Positions 1-7,274 are shown, numbered from the stretch's first letter. The stretch is 8,658 nt of DNA from Clostridium sp. CAG:169 (GCA_000435195.1 FR880151.1:1-8658), one strand, 5' to 3'. Notes: generated by a model from the letters alone, not told the origin. A program made the numbers and translations.

Positions 1-3
1 TCC

Positions 4-885
4 TTATTTTGTTTTATCCGCCCGATATTCTTTCCAGATGAATTGCAGCACACAGTCGACATCCTCCTCCAGGACGGCAGTCGCTGCCTGCCTGGCTTCC
101 TGCGGCGCCTGCGGAACCACATAGCTGCGGTCGGCTGCCAAAAGCATCGGGATGTCGTTGTGGTTGTCGCCAAAGGTCACCAACTGTTGTGCGCCCAGCA
201 TCTGCTTCAAAGCCACTGCCGCCTTGCCCTTGCCTGCCTGGTCGGAGCCGATGTCCACAAACCAGCGGCGGGAATCATAGGGACTGCAATGCAGCACCGT
301 GCTCACACCCGGCATCTGCTTTGCCTGCTCATAGATGGCGGTGATGGCTTGCTGTTCCCCACTGGAGCCGATGTATAGGCACTCTCCCTCCAACAGCTGC
401 GACAGCGGCACATCCACAAACGGTTCGTCGTACACTAAACCGTTCTGCGGATGAACGGCATCCTCGCAGCCCTGTTCGATGCGTTTTTTACGCTCACTCC
501 AGTTGGGCGAGCGGTATCCGTTTTGCAGGTAGGTCACACAGCGCTCCTCCTGCGGACGAAACACGCAGGTCTTATAGGGAATCTTCTGACGGTCGAATCG
601 CTCGAACAACCCTTGCGCATCTGCCGGTTGGATGGGGAAAGTCCGTTCTGCCTTCCCCTTGCCAAAATCATAAATGACTGCGCCGTTGTAGGCGATGACC
701 GGCAGGGTGATGCCGCAGCTTGCCGCAAGGTCATACACGCCGTACAGGTTTCGTCCCGAAGCTACCGTCAACCCGACGCCCTCTTGCATCAGCCGGATAA
801 ACAACTCTCTGCCCGTCTCGGATAAGCCTTCGCTTTTTCCCCGATACAGCGTTCCGTCTACATCCGAAACATACAGTTTTTTCAT
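4..885 (-). CDS. Cof-type HAD-superfamily sugar-phosphate/nucleotide phosphatase
   Basis: This is a complete 293-residue protein of the HAD hydrolase class IIB (Cof) type, probably a cytoplasmic phosphatase acting on a small phosphorylated metabolite; the substrate cannot be told from sequence. All four HAD motifs are visible: DVDGT with nucleophile Asp8 and acid/base Asp10, SGR at 43-45, Lys219 in a KGKA motif, and GDNHND with metal-binding Asp240 and Asp244. The stretch between motifs II and III (about 85-205) is the C2 cap that sets substrate choice. Length is normal for the family. The start is uncertain by one codon: GTG at 888 lies directly before the ATG at 885, and a GGGAG ribosome site lies 7 bases before the GTG and 10 before the ATG. 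It has its own promoter and is transcribed away from the membrane-protein gene. The TAA stop lies at 4-6, so nothing is seen beyond it. Confidence 0.93.
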   Translation of the reverse strand: MKKLYVSDVDGTLYRGKSEGLSETGRELFIRLMQEGVGLTVASGRNLYGVYDLAASCGITLPVIAYNGAVIYDFGKGKAERTFPIQPADAQGLFERFDRQKIPYKTCVFRPQEERCVTYLQNGYRSPNWSERKKRIEQGCEDAVHPQNGLVYDEPFVDVPLSQLLEGECLYIGSSGEQQAITAIYEQAKQMPGVSTVLHCSPYDSRRWFVDIGSDQAGKGKAAVALKQMLGAQQLVTFGDNHNDIPMLLAADRSYVVPQAPQEARQAATAVLEEDVDCVLQFIWKEYRADKTK

Positions 886-931
886 CACACGCCCGCTCCC
901 TTTCCTGCGACCATCTTCTTTTCATCTCTTT

Positions 932-960
932 ATTATAAGGATGCGGCAAGGAAAAATCAA
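932..960 (-). promoter_or_regulatory. Sigma-A type promoter for the HAD phosphatase gene
   Basis: On the minus strand a TTGATT -35 box (955-960) is followed after 17 bases by a perfect TATAAT -10 box (932-937). Transcription would start near 925, about 40 bases before the start codon. The same pair of hexamers with the same spacing occurs upstream of recA. Confidence 0.75.
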
Positions 961-1004
961 CCGCCGATTCTCTTCTTACGACTGCCTTTCTTTTTGTCTA
1001 ACCC

Positions 1005-1034
1005 TTGCGGAATTTGCTGCGGCTATGCTATAAT
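1005..1034 (+). promoter_or_regulatory. Extended -10 promoter for the small membrane-protein gene
   Basis: TTGCGG (1005-1010) is followed after 18 bases by a perfect TATAAT (1029-1034). A TGC immediately upstream (1026-1028) makes it an extended -10 promoter. Transcription would start near 1041 and give a leader of about 32 bases. The promoter is back to back with that of the HAD gene; the two -35 boxes are about 44 bases apart, room for a shared regulator, though no clear operator is seen. Confidence 0.75.
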
Positions 1035-1072
1035 AGGAGCAAAGATTCCCATTGCTTTGAGGAGGTATTTTT

Positions 1073-1474
1073 ATGAGTAGAAAAGCACCCGTTTTTGCCG
1101 TCTTCTGTCTGATTACCGCTGCACTCAGCCTTGTCTATCTCATCGTCTATCAGCTCTGGCTGCAACCTCAGGCATATGAAATCAATGGCTACAGCCTGCT
1201 GTACAACCTGCTGTGCCGGCAGCTGCTGAGTTTTTCTGTGGTGGGTGGAACCGTGTCCTTCTTCACCAATTTCTTCTTAAAAACGATACCGGCGCCTGTC
1301 AGGATGCTTTTGCTGATTGTTCCCATCTTCTTCCTGCTGATGTACGCCTTTGGCTGCCTGTTCCACATAACCGGGTGGCTCTCCCCTTCGATGTCCCTGC
1401 TGCTGCACACCTTCACCCATCTCGGGTGGTTCGCCGCGGCAGGCGCACTGTTCGGTCTGGGGTCTGCACGATAA
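1073..1474 (+). CDS. Small integral membrane protein of unknown function
   Basis: I do not recognise this 133-residue protein. It is mostly hydrophobic with four likely membrane helices at about residues 7-29, 51-69, 77-98 and 107-129. The first helix is preceded by a short basic N-terminus (Arg3, Lys4), which suggests the N-terminus is cytoplasmic. The basic stretch with Lys70 lies between helices 2 and 3. No catalytic motif, metal site or known transporter signature is visible. It is likely real: a strong AGGAGG (1060-1065) sits 7 bases before the ATG, an extended -10 promoter lies just upstream, and a strong terminator follows 16 bases after the TAA. It is the only plus-strand gene and is transcribed alone, convergent with cysS. 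General resemblance is to small four-helix proteins of the DUF type common in Clostridia, but this is only an impression. Confidence 0.82.
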   Translation: MSRKAPVFAVFCLITAALSLVYLIVYQLWLQPQAYEINGYSLLYNLLCRQLLSFSVVGGTVSFFTNFFLKTIPAPVRMLLLIVPIFFLLMYAFGCLFHITGWLSPSMSLLLHTFTHLGWFAAAGALFGLGSAR

Positions 1475-1490
1475 AAATTTTGTCACTTTC

Positions 1491-1529
1491 AAAACGGGAG
1501 CCATCTGAAAATCAGACGGCTCCCGTTTT
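1491..1529. terminator. Bidirectional rho-independent terminator between convergent genes
   Basis: Twelve bases at 1491-1502 (AAAACGGGAGCC) pair perfectly with 1518-1529. After one A/C mismatch a further five pairs (1504-1508 with 1512-1516) close a three-base AAA loop. The A-tract on one side and T-tract on the other let the hairpin work on both strands. It ends the membrane-protein transcript from the left and the hydrolase-cysS transcript from the right. Confidence 0.93.
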
Positions 1530-1550
1530 ATTTGTTGGTTAAAGCGTTGT

Positions 1551-2954
1551 TTACTGCTCCATCTTCCATTTTACGCCCTGTGGGGTATCCAGCAGTACGA
1601 TGCCGCGTGCCTTCAGGTCGTCGCGAATCTTGTCTGCCAGCGCAAAGTTTTTCTCTTTTCTTGCCTGCTGACGCTGTGCAATCAGCTCCTCGATTTCATC
1701 GTCCAGGTTTTCCTTCTTGCGGTTGTACAGCAGACCCAGCACATCTGCCAGACGGTCAAACTGCTGTGCGGCATACTCCATCGGCTCCTTTGCTTTCGGG
1801 GAAGCAAGGAAGGTATTGATGTCGCGCACCAGATCAAACAGGGCAGCAATACCGTCGGCGGTGTTCAGGTCATCGTCCATCGCCTGGATGAACTGCTCGA
1901 CCCTTGCATCCACCTGCTTTTTGAAGGCTTCGTCCGCTGCTGCATCCTCGCTCTGTGCCAGCGCATTCTGCAAGGAGAAGTCCAGATTGTCGCGGCAGTT
2001 GTACAGACGCTCCAAAGCCGACTTGCACTGCTCGATGATGGTCAGATTGTAGTTGATTGGGCTACGGTAGTGTGCGGAAAGCATCATGTATTTGATTGGC
2101 TCATAGCCGTACTTCTCTGCCACCTCGCGCACGGTGAAGAAGTTGCCCAGCGACTTGCTCATCTTTTTGTTGTCCACATTGATGTAGCCGTTGTGCATCC
2201 AGTAGTGTGCATACTCCTTGCCGGTGCAGCACTCCGACTGTGCAATCTCATTTTCATGGTGCGGGAAAATCAAATCCTGTCCGCCGCAGTGGATGTCGAT
2301 GGTCTGACCCAGATGCTTGTGAATCATGGCAGTACATTCGATGTGCCAGCCCGGTCTGCCCTCTCCCCAGCGGGAAGTCCAGCTTGGCTCTCCCGGTTTT
2401 GCCGACTTCCACAGAACAAAGTCCAGTGGGTCCTCCTTGTGCTCGCCGACGCTGATGCGTGCGCCGCTCTCCAGCTCCTCCAGTGGCTGATGGGACAGCT
2501 TGCCGTAGCCCGGGCACTTTCTGGTGCGGAACAGAACGTCGCCGCCCGCTTCATAAGCAAAACCGGTGTCCTCGAGCGTTTCGACGATGTGTTTAATCTC
2601 GTCGATGGTTTCGGTCGCCTTTGGATGGATGGTCGCCGCGCGGATTCCCAAGCCCTTGGTGTCGGTAAGGTATTCGTTGATGTAGCGCTCTGCAATCTCC
2701 TTTGCGCTCACACCTTCCTCGTTTGCCTTTTTGATGATTTTGTCATCGATGTCGGTGAAGTTCTGGACAAAGGTGACCTCATAGCCACGGAACTCCAGAT
2801 AGCGGCGCAGGGTATCAAAGACACAAATCGGACGTGCGTTGCCGATGTGGATAAAGTTGTAGACGGTCGGTCCACAGGCATACATCTTGACCTTGCCCGG
2901 CTCGATTGGCACAAACTCTTCTTTTTCTCTTGTCAGCGTATTAAATATTTTCAT
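1551..2954 (-). CDS. cysS: Cysteinyl-tRNA synthetase
   Basis: This 467-residue class I aminoacyl-tRNA synthetase charges tRNA-Cys with cysteine using ATP in the cytoplasm. The HIGH motif is HIGN (36-39) and the second signature KMSKS is at 264-268. The expected zinc site that selects cysteine is intact: Cys27, Cys207, His232 and Glu236, matching the known Cys/Cys/His/Glu arrangement. The C-terminal part (from about 330) is the helical DALR and anticodon-binding region, and the length is typical for bacterial CysS. An AGGAAGGAG ribosome site lies just before the ATG. It follows the alpha/beta hydrolase gene by 22 bases and both lie downstream of a cysteine T-box, so expression should rise when uncharged tRNA-Cys accumulates. 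The bidirectional hairpin at 1491-1529 ends the transcript. Confidence 0.98.
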   Translation of the reverse strand: MKIFNTLTREKEEFVPIEPGKVKMYACGPTVYNFIHIGNARPICVFDTLRRYLEFRGYEVTFVQNFTDIDDKIIKKANEEGVSAKEIAERYINEYLTDTKGLGIRAATIHPKATETIDEIKHIVETLEDTGFAYEAGGDVLFRTRKCPGYGKLSHQPLEELESGARISVGEHKEDPLDFVLWKSAKPGEPSWTSRWGEGRPGWHIECTAMIHKHLGQTIDIHCGGQDLIFPHHENEIAQSECCTGKEYAHYWMHNGYINVDNKKMSKSLGNFFTVREVAEKYGYEPIKYMMLSAHYRSPINYNLTIIEQCKSALERLYNCRDNLDFSLQNALAQSEDAAADEAFKKQVDARVEQFIQAMDDDLNTADGIAALFDLVRDINTFLASPKAKEPMEYAAQQFDRLADVLGLLYNRKKENLDDEIEELIAQRQQARKEKNFALADKIRDDLKARGIVLLDTPQGVKWKMEQ

Positions 2955-2976
2955 GGAAATCTCTCCTTCCTATGAT

Positions 2977-3627
2977 TTACAAATCAGATGATTTCGGCAG
3001 ACCCTCCCAAAAGGCGCTTAGTTCCTTTGCCAGCTGCTGCGGAGCCTGAAGGTTCACCTCATGTGCCGCTCCTGCAATCTCCCGTTTCCGGGCATTTGGC
3101 AGCAGGCGCAGCATCTGCTCGGAGGCTTTGCGGTTGACCTTGTCCTGCTCCCCGCACAGCAGCAGCACCGGACAACGCACAGTACTCAGCTGCCTGCTCA
3201 AGCGGTTTAGGCGCAGCATCTGCTCCTTGCTGATTCCCAACTGCGCAAAATTGCTTGCGGGCATCAGGGAAAACAAAAGGCTCTGCACCGACAGCAGGAA
3301 TTTGGGTGAACGGTATTGCCCTGCAATCAGCACCAGCGATTCCACCCGCTGTGGGTGTCGGATGGTGTAGTCCAGCGCCAGCACCGCTCCCAGCGACAGT
3401 CCGCACAGATGCAGCCTGCCGGGCAGCTTCTGACAGCTTTGCTCCCATCCCCGGTACAATCCCTCATAGCTAATCTCCTCGGTCAAGGTAAACAAATCCG
3501 GTGTGTGCAGCTCTTCCTTTTGCTCTGTCGGCAGGCAGTCGATCACCTGTTTCCAGCTGTCGCTGTTCTGTCCCAGCCCATGCAGCAGCATTGTATGCGG
3601 CATTTTATGCGGCACTCGATGTTCCAT
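2977..3627 (-). CDS. Alpha/beta-fold hydrolase under Cys T-box control
   Basis: This 216-residue cytoplasmic protein has the alpha/beta hydrolase fold. The oxyanion-loop HG is at 16-17, the nucleophile elbow GLSLG has Ser78, and the other triad members are probably Asp162 (GEQDK) and His189 (GAAHE). Order and spacing match esterases, lipases and related C-C bond hydrolases of the family; no signal peptide is present and the substrate is unknown. I chose the ATG at 3627 because AGGAGG lies 7 bases before it. The reading frame stays open upstream to 3723, but that part is the terminator and antiterminator of the T-box leader and should not be coding. It is the first gene after the T-box and is followed by cysS after 22 bases, so it should be induced when charged tRNA-Cys is scarce. 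A link to cysteine or thiol metabolism is inferred only from this placement. Confidence 0.9.
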   Translation of the reverse strand: MEHRVPHKMPHTMLLHGLGQNSDSWKQVIDCLPTEQKEELHTPDLFTLTEEISYEGLYRGWEQSCQKLPGRLHLCGLSLGAVLALDYTIRHPQRVESLVLIAGQYRSPKFLLSVQSLLFSLMPASNFAQLGISKEQMLRLNRLSRQLSTVRCPVLLLCGEQDKVNRKASEQMLRLLPNARKREIAGAAHEVNLQAPQQLAKELSAFWEGLPKSSDL

Positions 3628-3654
3628 TTGAACTCCTCCTTTGACAAAGCTTGC

Positions 3655-3696
3655 AAAAAAGCCGCCCTCCTCTGCCCATTGGCAGATGAAGGCGGC
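3655..3696 (-). terminator. Conditional terminator of the Cys T-box leader
   Basis: GCCGCC at 3696-3691 pairs with GGCGGC at 3666-3661. A short U-G/U-A/C-G segment and one A/G mismatch follow, then TCTGCC pairs with GGCAGA around an AATG loop. Six Ts (3660-3655) follow directly. Its left arm overlaps the right arm of the antiterminator (3688-3695), so the two structures exclude each other. It lies about 28 bases before the hydrolase start codon. Confidence 0.93.
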
Positions 3697-3921
3697 TTTA
3701 TAAGTTCCGCGGTTCCACTTCACGATTTATCGCTCTTGCCCTTTAACGCAGGGGATACGTCCCTTTATACTGGCGCTGTTTTCTGCGCGTTCCAAAGGGC
3801 AGCTGACAGGTGCATTCAAAAAGTCGCATACCCCTGACCGGCTCTCACCTGTTCCGATCTCTCTGTCGGGAGGTCCTTCCCTACTTTTCCTGTGTCATCG
3901 CTTTGTTGGTTTTAGGATTGT
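3655..3921 (-). ncRNA. T-box riboswitch specific for tRNA-Cys
   Basis: This leader has the hallmarks of a T-box that senses uncharged tRNA. Reading on the minus strand, Stem I contains GGAAAAGTAG (near 3882-3891), an AGAGAG apical loop, and the specifier loop GAA-TGC-ACC. The specifier codon TGC at 3814-3812 is a cysteine codon. The base ACAGG pairs with CCTGT after the specifier. A second long stem pairs 3794-3800 with 3738-3744. The T-box bulge TGGAACC (3711-3717) is flanked by GAAG and GCGG, which pair with CTTC (3688-3691) and CCGC (3692-3695) to form the antiterminator. The UGGA of the bulge would pair with an acceptor end UCCA, and U73 is the normal discriminator base of tRNA-Cys. The same downstream arm forms the competing terminator. 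The 5' end is set from the predicted promoter. Confidence 0.95.
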
Positions 3922-3927
3922 TTAATC

Positions 3928-3956
3928 AGCGTACCATATTTTTCGCCCGATTGCAA
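3928..3956 (-). promoter_or_regulatory. Promoter of the T-box/hydrolase/cysS transcript
   Basis: TTGCAA (3951-3956) is followed after 17 bases by TACGCT (3928-3933), with a TGG just upstream giving an extended -10 element. The hexamers are weak matches, but the location, about 10 bases before the first T-box sequence, is right. Start of transcription would be near 3921. Confidence 0.6.
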
Positions 3957-3978
3957 GAGGGGAAATGCCCTCTCTTAC
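3952..3978 (-). other. Imperfect hairpin between pgsA and the T-box promoter
   Basis: On the minus strand AAGAG-A-GGG and CCC-CTCTT can pair (8 pairs with one bulged A) around a CATTT loop. No T-run follows, so it is a poor rho-independent terminator. Its right arm abuts the -35 box of the T-box promoter. It is the only candidate for ending the pgsA transcript that I can see; some read-through into the T-box leader is possible. Confidence 0.35.
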
Positions 3979-4007
3979 AAAGACTTTTCCCTTTTTGATG
4001 CTGCAAG

Positions 4008-4574
4008 CTATTTTGCCTGTGCGATCAGCGCGCGGTTTTTCCACAGATAGTTGGCGCCCGAAATCAGGGTCAACGCCAGCGAAAGCGTCATCAGCACCAG
4101 ATGGATAATGGCAACGATGCCGCCTGCGTCCACCGACATCTGCGGGTAAAAGTTCTGTGCCAGCAGCGCATAGCAAATCCAGACCATGGTGGTCGCTGTC
4201 TTATATTTGCCCCATTTGTCCGCCGCAATCACGATTCCTTTTCCGGCAGCGATCAGCCGCAGCGAGGTCACCAGAAATTCCCTTGCCAGAATCAGGATGA
4301 CCACCCACGCCGGAGCCAGTCCCAGCGGGATAAAGTAGACCAGAGCTGCCGTCACCAGAATCTTATCCGCCAGCGGGTCCATAAATTTTCCAAAATCGGT
4401 CACCATATTATTTTTTCTGGCGATGTATCCGTCGACAAAGTCGGTCAGCGATGCCGCCACAAAGATGACGAACGCCCACAGGATGTGTCCCGGCAGGCTG
4501 TCCCACTCGATAAAGACCATAAACACCGGTATCAGCAGGATACGCAGCATGGTCAGCTTATTTGGTAGATTCAT
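4008..4574 (-). CDS. pgsA: CDP-diacylglycerol--glycerol-3-phosphate 3-phosphatidyltransferase
   Basis: This 188-residue membrane enzyme transfers the phosphatidyl group from CDP-diacylglycerol to glycerol-3-phosphate, the committed step toward phosphatidylglycerol and cardiolipin. The CDP-alcohol phosphotransferase signature is complete: Asp45, Asp48, Gly49, Ala52, Arg53, Gly62, Asp66 and Asp70, the aspartates holding the metal ions. Hydrophobic helices surround it (about 9-24, 31-49, 72-100, 125-145 and 148-172). An N-terminal MNLPNKLTMLRI segment is typical of PgsA rather than phosphatidylserine synthase, and the length fits. An AAGGGG ribosome site precedes the ATG. It follows rimO by 32 bases, a pairing common in Firmicutes, and appears to be the last gene of the recA operon. 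Confidence 0.95.
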   Translation of the reverse strand: MNLPNKLTMLRILLIPVFMVFIEWDSLPGHILWAFVIFVAASLTDFVDGYIARKNNMVTDFGKFMDPLADKILVTAALVYFIPLGLAPAWVVILILAREFLVTSLRLIAAGKGIVIAADKWGKYKTATTMVWICYALLAQNFYPQMSVDAGGIVAIIHLVLMTLSLALTLISGANYLWKNRALIAQAK

Positions 4575-4606
4575 CTCTACCCCTTCTTTCCGTTGAGTTT
4601 GTTTGA

Positions 4607-5938
4607 TTAGCCGATCTGACGTCCGATCAGGTCATATCCGACCGAATCGAGCACCTCGACCCAGACGAAATCGCCGACCTGGACCTCCTCCTGCTCGGTG
4701 ACAAAGCTGGTGCGGGTGTCGATGTCCGGCGCATCCATGTAGCTGCGTCCGTAGTACATCTGCTGCTCGTCGTCATATCCTTCGACCAGCACCTCCAGCT
4801 TCTTGCCGACCAGCTCCTTGCCCATCTGGAAGGCGATGTCCATCTGCTCTTCCATCACAAGGTCGGCGCGGTGCATACGAACCTGCGGGTCTACCTGGTC
4901 CTCACGCTCGCCTGCCGGTGTGTCCTCCTCCTGCGAGTAGGCAAAGCAGCCCAAGCGCTCAAAGCGAACGGCGCGCACAAATTCGCATAGCTGCTCGAAG
5001 TCCTCCTCGGTCTCTCCCGGGAAGCCCGCGATGAGGGTGGTGCGCAGAACAACGCCCGGCACCTTGCTGCGGATTCTCTGCATCAGCGCGCACAGCGAAT
5101 CAAAGTTTCCGTTGCGGTTCATCTCCTTGAGCACCCTGCCGCTGGCGTGCTGCAAAGGCAGGTCGATATATTTGACCACCTTCGGCTCCCTTGCCATGAC
5201 CTCCAGCAGCGAATCGGTCACACGGTCCGGGTAGCCATACAGCACACGAATCCAGTGGAAGCCGTCGATTTTACACAGCTCGGTCAGCAGTTTATCCAGG
5301 GAATACTCGCCGTACAGGTCCTGTCCATAGCGGGTGGTATCCTGTGCGACCAGATTCAGCTCCTTGACACCGCTGGCTGCCAGTCCTCTGGCTTCCTCAA
5401 GGATGTCCTCCATCCTGCGGGAGCGGAATCCGCCGCGAATCAGCGGGATGGCACAGAAGCTGCATCGGTTGTCGCAGCCCTCTGCAATCTTCAGATAAGC
5501 CGAATAGTTGGCGGTGCTCAGCACCCGGTCGCCGTTGAGCGGCAGGTCTGCCTTATCGCCAAAGGCAGATACCCTCTGTCCGTCCAGCGCCTTCTGGACC
5601 GCCTGTGCAATCTGGGTGTTGCTGCCGATGCCCAGCACAACGTCCGCCTCCGGGATCTCGCTGACCAGCTGGTCGCGGTAACGCTCTGCCAGACAGCCGG
5701 TCACCACCAGCACCTTGACCTGTCCCTGATTTTTCAGCTGCGCAAATTCAAAGATGGTTTCGATGGATTCTCTTTTGGCATCCTCGATAAAACCGCAGGT
5801 ATTGATGATGACCACGTCGCACTGCTGTGCGTCTGCGCAGATTTCATATCCGTTGTTGACCATCAATGCCAGCAGGATTTCGGCGTCCACCTGATTTTTT
5901 GAGCATCCCAACGATACCATTCCTACTTTTACTGCCAT
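4607..5938 (-). CDS. rimO: Ribosomal protein S12 methylthiotransferase RimO
   Basis: This 443-residue radical-SAM enzyme adds a methylthio group to a conserved aspartate of ribosomal protein S12. The N-terminal UPF0004 domain carries the cysteines of one 4Fe-4S cluster (Cys12, Cys48, Cys82). The radical-SAM core has the CxxxCxxC motif at Cys155, Cys159 and Cys162 for the second cluster. A TRAM domain lies at about 378-443. The GCSKNQVD start and CDNRCSFC motif, overall length and pairing with pgsA favour RimO over the tRNA-modifying relative MiaB. AAGGAAGAG precedes the ATG by a few bases. It is 40 bases downstream of the HExxH gene and 32 upstream of pgsA. No internal promoter or terminator was seen, so it probably shares the recA transcript. 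Confidence 0.96.
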   Translation of the reverse strand: MAVKVGMVSLGCSKNQVDAEILLALMVNNGYEICADAQQCDVVIINTCGFIEDAKRESIETIFEFAQLKNQGQVKVLVVTGCLAERYRDQLVSEIPEADVVLGIGSNTQIAQAVQKALDGQRVSAFGDKADLPLNGDRVLSTANYSAYLKIAEGCDNRCSFCAIPLIRGGFRSRRMEDILEEARGLAASGVKELNLVAQDTTRYGQDLYGEYSLDKLLTELCKIDGFHWIRVLYGYPDRVTDSLLEVMAREPKVVKYIDLPLQHASGRVLKEMNRNGNFDSLCALMQRIRSKVPGVVLRTTLIAGFPGETEEDFEQLCEFVRAVRFERLGCFAYSQEEDTPAGEREDQVDPQVRMHRADLVMEEQMDIAFQMGKELVGKKLEVLVEGYDDEQQMYYGRSYMDAPDIDTRTSFVTEQEEVQVGDFVWVEVLDSVGYDLIGRQIG

Positions 5939-5978
5939 ATTCTCTTCCTTTCCGGTTATTCAAAAGGTCTTTGATTTT

Positions 5979-6443
5979 CTATTCCAGATTTTTCAGCCCG
6001 TCGTACAGTCGGGTAAACGACTGCTTTTGCCGACAGCGTCCAAAGGACAACTCTCTGTTTTCTCCAAATTCCAGCAGAAAACATTTGGTCAGCTCTTCGA
6101 CTGTCTGCTCCAAAGAAACAAAAAACTGTCTGTATGCAAAATCCTGTTCTCGACTGCCCTCTTCAAAGCCGGACAGAATCAGCGATTCGGTCACCTGATC
6201 CAGCGGATACAGCTTGAGGTGCATCAACTCATGGACGATGATTTCCTCCATATTTTCCTCCTGCTTGGGATTGCAGGCGTTGAGCATCAAAATTGCCTTC
6301 TTATCCCCACAGTCCACCTTAAAGTCGCCTGTCTTGTGCCAATCCGGGTCCTCGACCCACTCCAGTCTGACATCCCAGTCGGGGGACAGCCTGAGCTTTT
6401 TACACCAGACTTCAAAAATTCTTTGATAGGTCTCTCTGTTCAT
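5979..6443 (-). CDS. Putative HExxH zinc metalloprotein of unknown function
   Basis: I do not recognise this 154-residue soluble protein as a named family. Its clearest feature is HELMH at 71-75, preceded by a hydrophobic EEIIV stretch, the helix pattern of zinc metallopeptidases (His71 and His75 as ligands, Glu72 catalytic). A later helix with EQTVEEL (112-118) could supply a third ligand, as in small phage-type or SprT-like metallopeptidases, but this is a guess. The N-terminal part has the amphipathic and strand pattern of a small alpha/beta domain (LSPDWDVRLEWV). There is no signal peptide or membrane segment. I placed the start at the ATG at 6443, 4 bases after the recX stop; upstream frame to 6500 overlaps the end of recX and is unlikely. 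The close spacing suggests translation coupled to recX and a shared transcript with recA. Confidence 0.82.
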   Translation of the reverse strand: MNRETYQRIFEVWCKKLRLSPDWDVRLEWVEDPDWHKTGDFKVDCGDKKAILMLNACNPKQEENMEEIIVHELMHLKLYPLDQVTESLILSGFEEGSREQDFAYRQFFVSLEQTVEELTKCFLLEFGENRELSFGRCRQKQSFTRLYDGLKNLE

Positions 6444-6447
6444 TTTT

Positions 6448-7274
6448 TTATTCCTCTTCCGCCAGCTGCTTGAGCCCCGACCGGATGTCGCCATAGGCAT
6501 AGCCGCGGCGCATCAGCGCACGGATGGCACGTTCGATCCCCTTTGGGTCCTCCAGATTTTTCCGGTATTTTTTGAGCAGCAGCGCCCGAATTTCCTCCTC
6601 CGGGTCAGAAGGCTGTTCCGGCTCCTCCTCCGGTTCCAGCTGCTCCATCGCCCGCTGCATCTGGCTTTTCACGGTGCCTGCGTCATACCCCAGGCGCAGC
6701 AGCGCCTGAAAGGCTCGTCTTCTTCCCTTTTCCTCGGTCAATGCCGCAGCAAACTTTTTTTCCAGCAGCTGCTGCACCGCCTGCTGCTCATCAAAATCTT
6801 CAAACTCCTGCATCGCATCCTCAATGTCGTTGTCGTGGATGCCGCGATGGCGCAGCTCCTGCCGCACTCTTTGCAGGCTGTAATGCTTGATGTTGATTAA
6901 ATCCTTTGCACAGCGCAGCGCATAGTCGGCGTCGTCGATCAATCCCAGCTCTTCGACCCGTTCAAGCACCTCCTGCACACAGTCCTCGGGAAAATCCTGT
7001 TCCAGCTTCTGCCGCAGCTGCGCAGCAGGATAAGCGCGGCGGGACAACAGCGAAAAAGCCTTGTCCCGCGCCTTTTTGTACTGGGTTTGCAGCCGCAGCT
7101 GCTCATATTGCCCGGCGGTGTACCGCTTTCCTACCGCCAGATGGTACTGCACCAGCGTTTCATCATCGACCGAAAAATCAAATTCTCCGTCAAAAAAGAC
7201 TGCGATCCTGCCCTGTTTGGTCTGCCGCAGGTCGGTGATGGTCCTAAGCGCAGCGCCGTCACCTGTATGTTCCA

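Noticed and set aside
2070..2975. Plus-strand open frame of 301 codons opposite cysS
   Set aside because: It is an antisense shadow of cysS, whose motifs are intact; it has no ribosome site, and its protein shows no recognisable domain.
4101..4568. Plus-strand open frame of 155 codons opposite pgsA
   Set aside because: Antisense shadow; composition rich in His, Arg and Gln without hydrophobic or domain pattern, while pgsA on the other strand has its full signature.
5147..5902. Plus-strand open frame of 251 codons opposite rimO
   Set aside because: Antisense shadow of rimO produced by codon bias; no ribosome binding site or domain.
6444..6500. Upstream extension of the HExxH gene into recX
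   Set aside because: The extra 19 residues are a low-complexity out-of-frame reading of the recX end; the ATG at 6443 fits the coupled spacing better.
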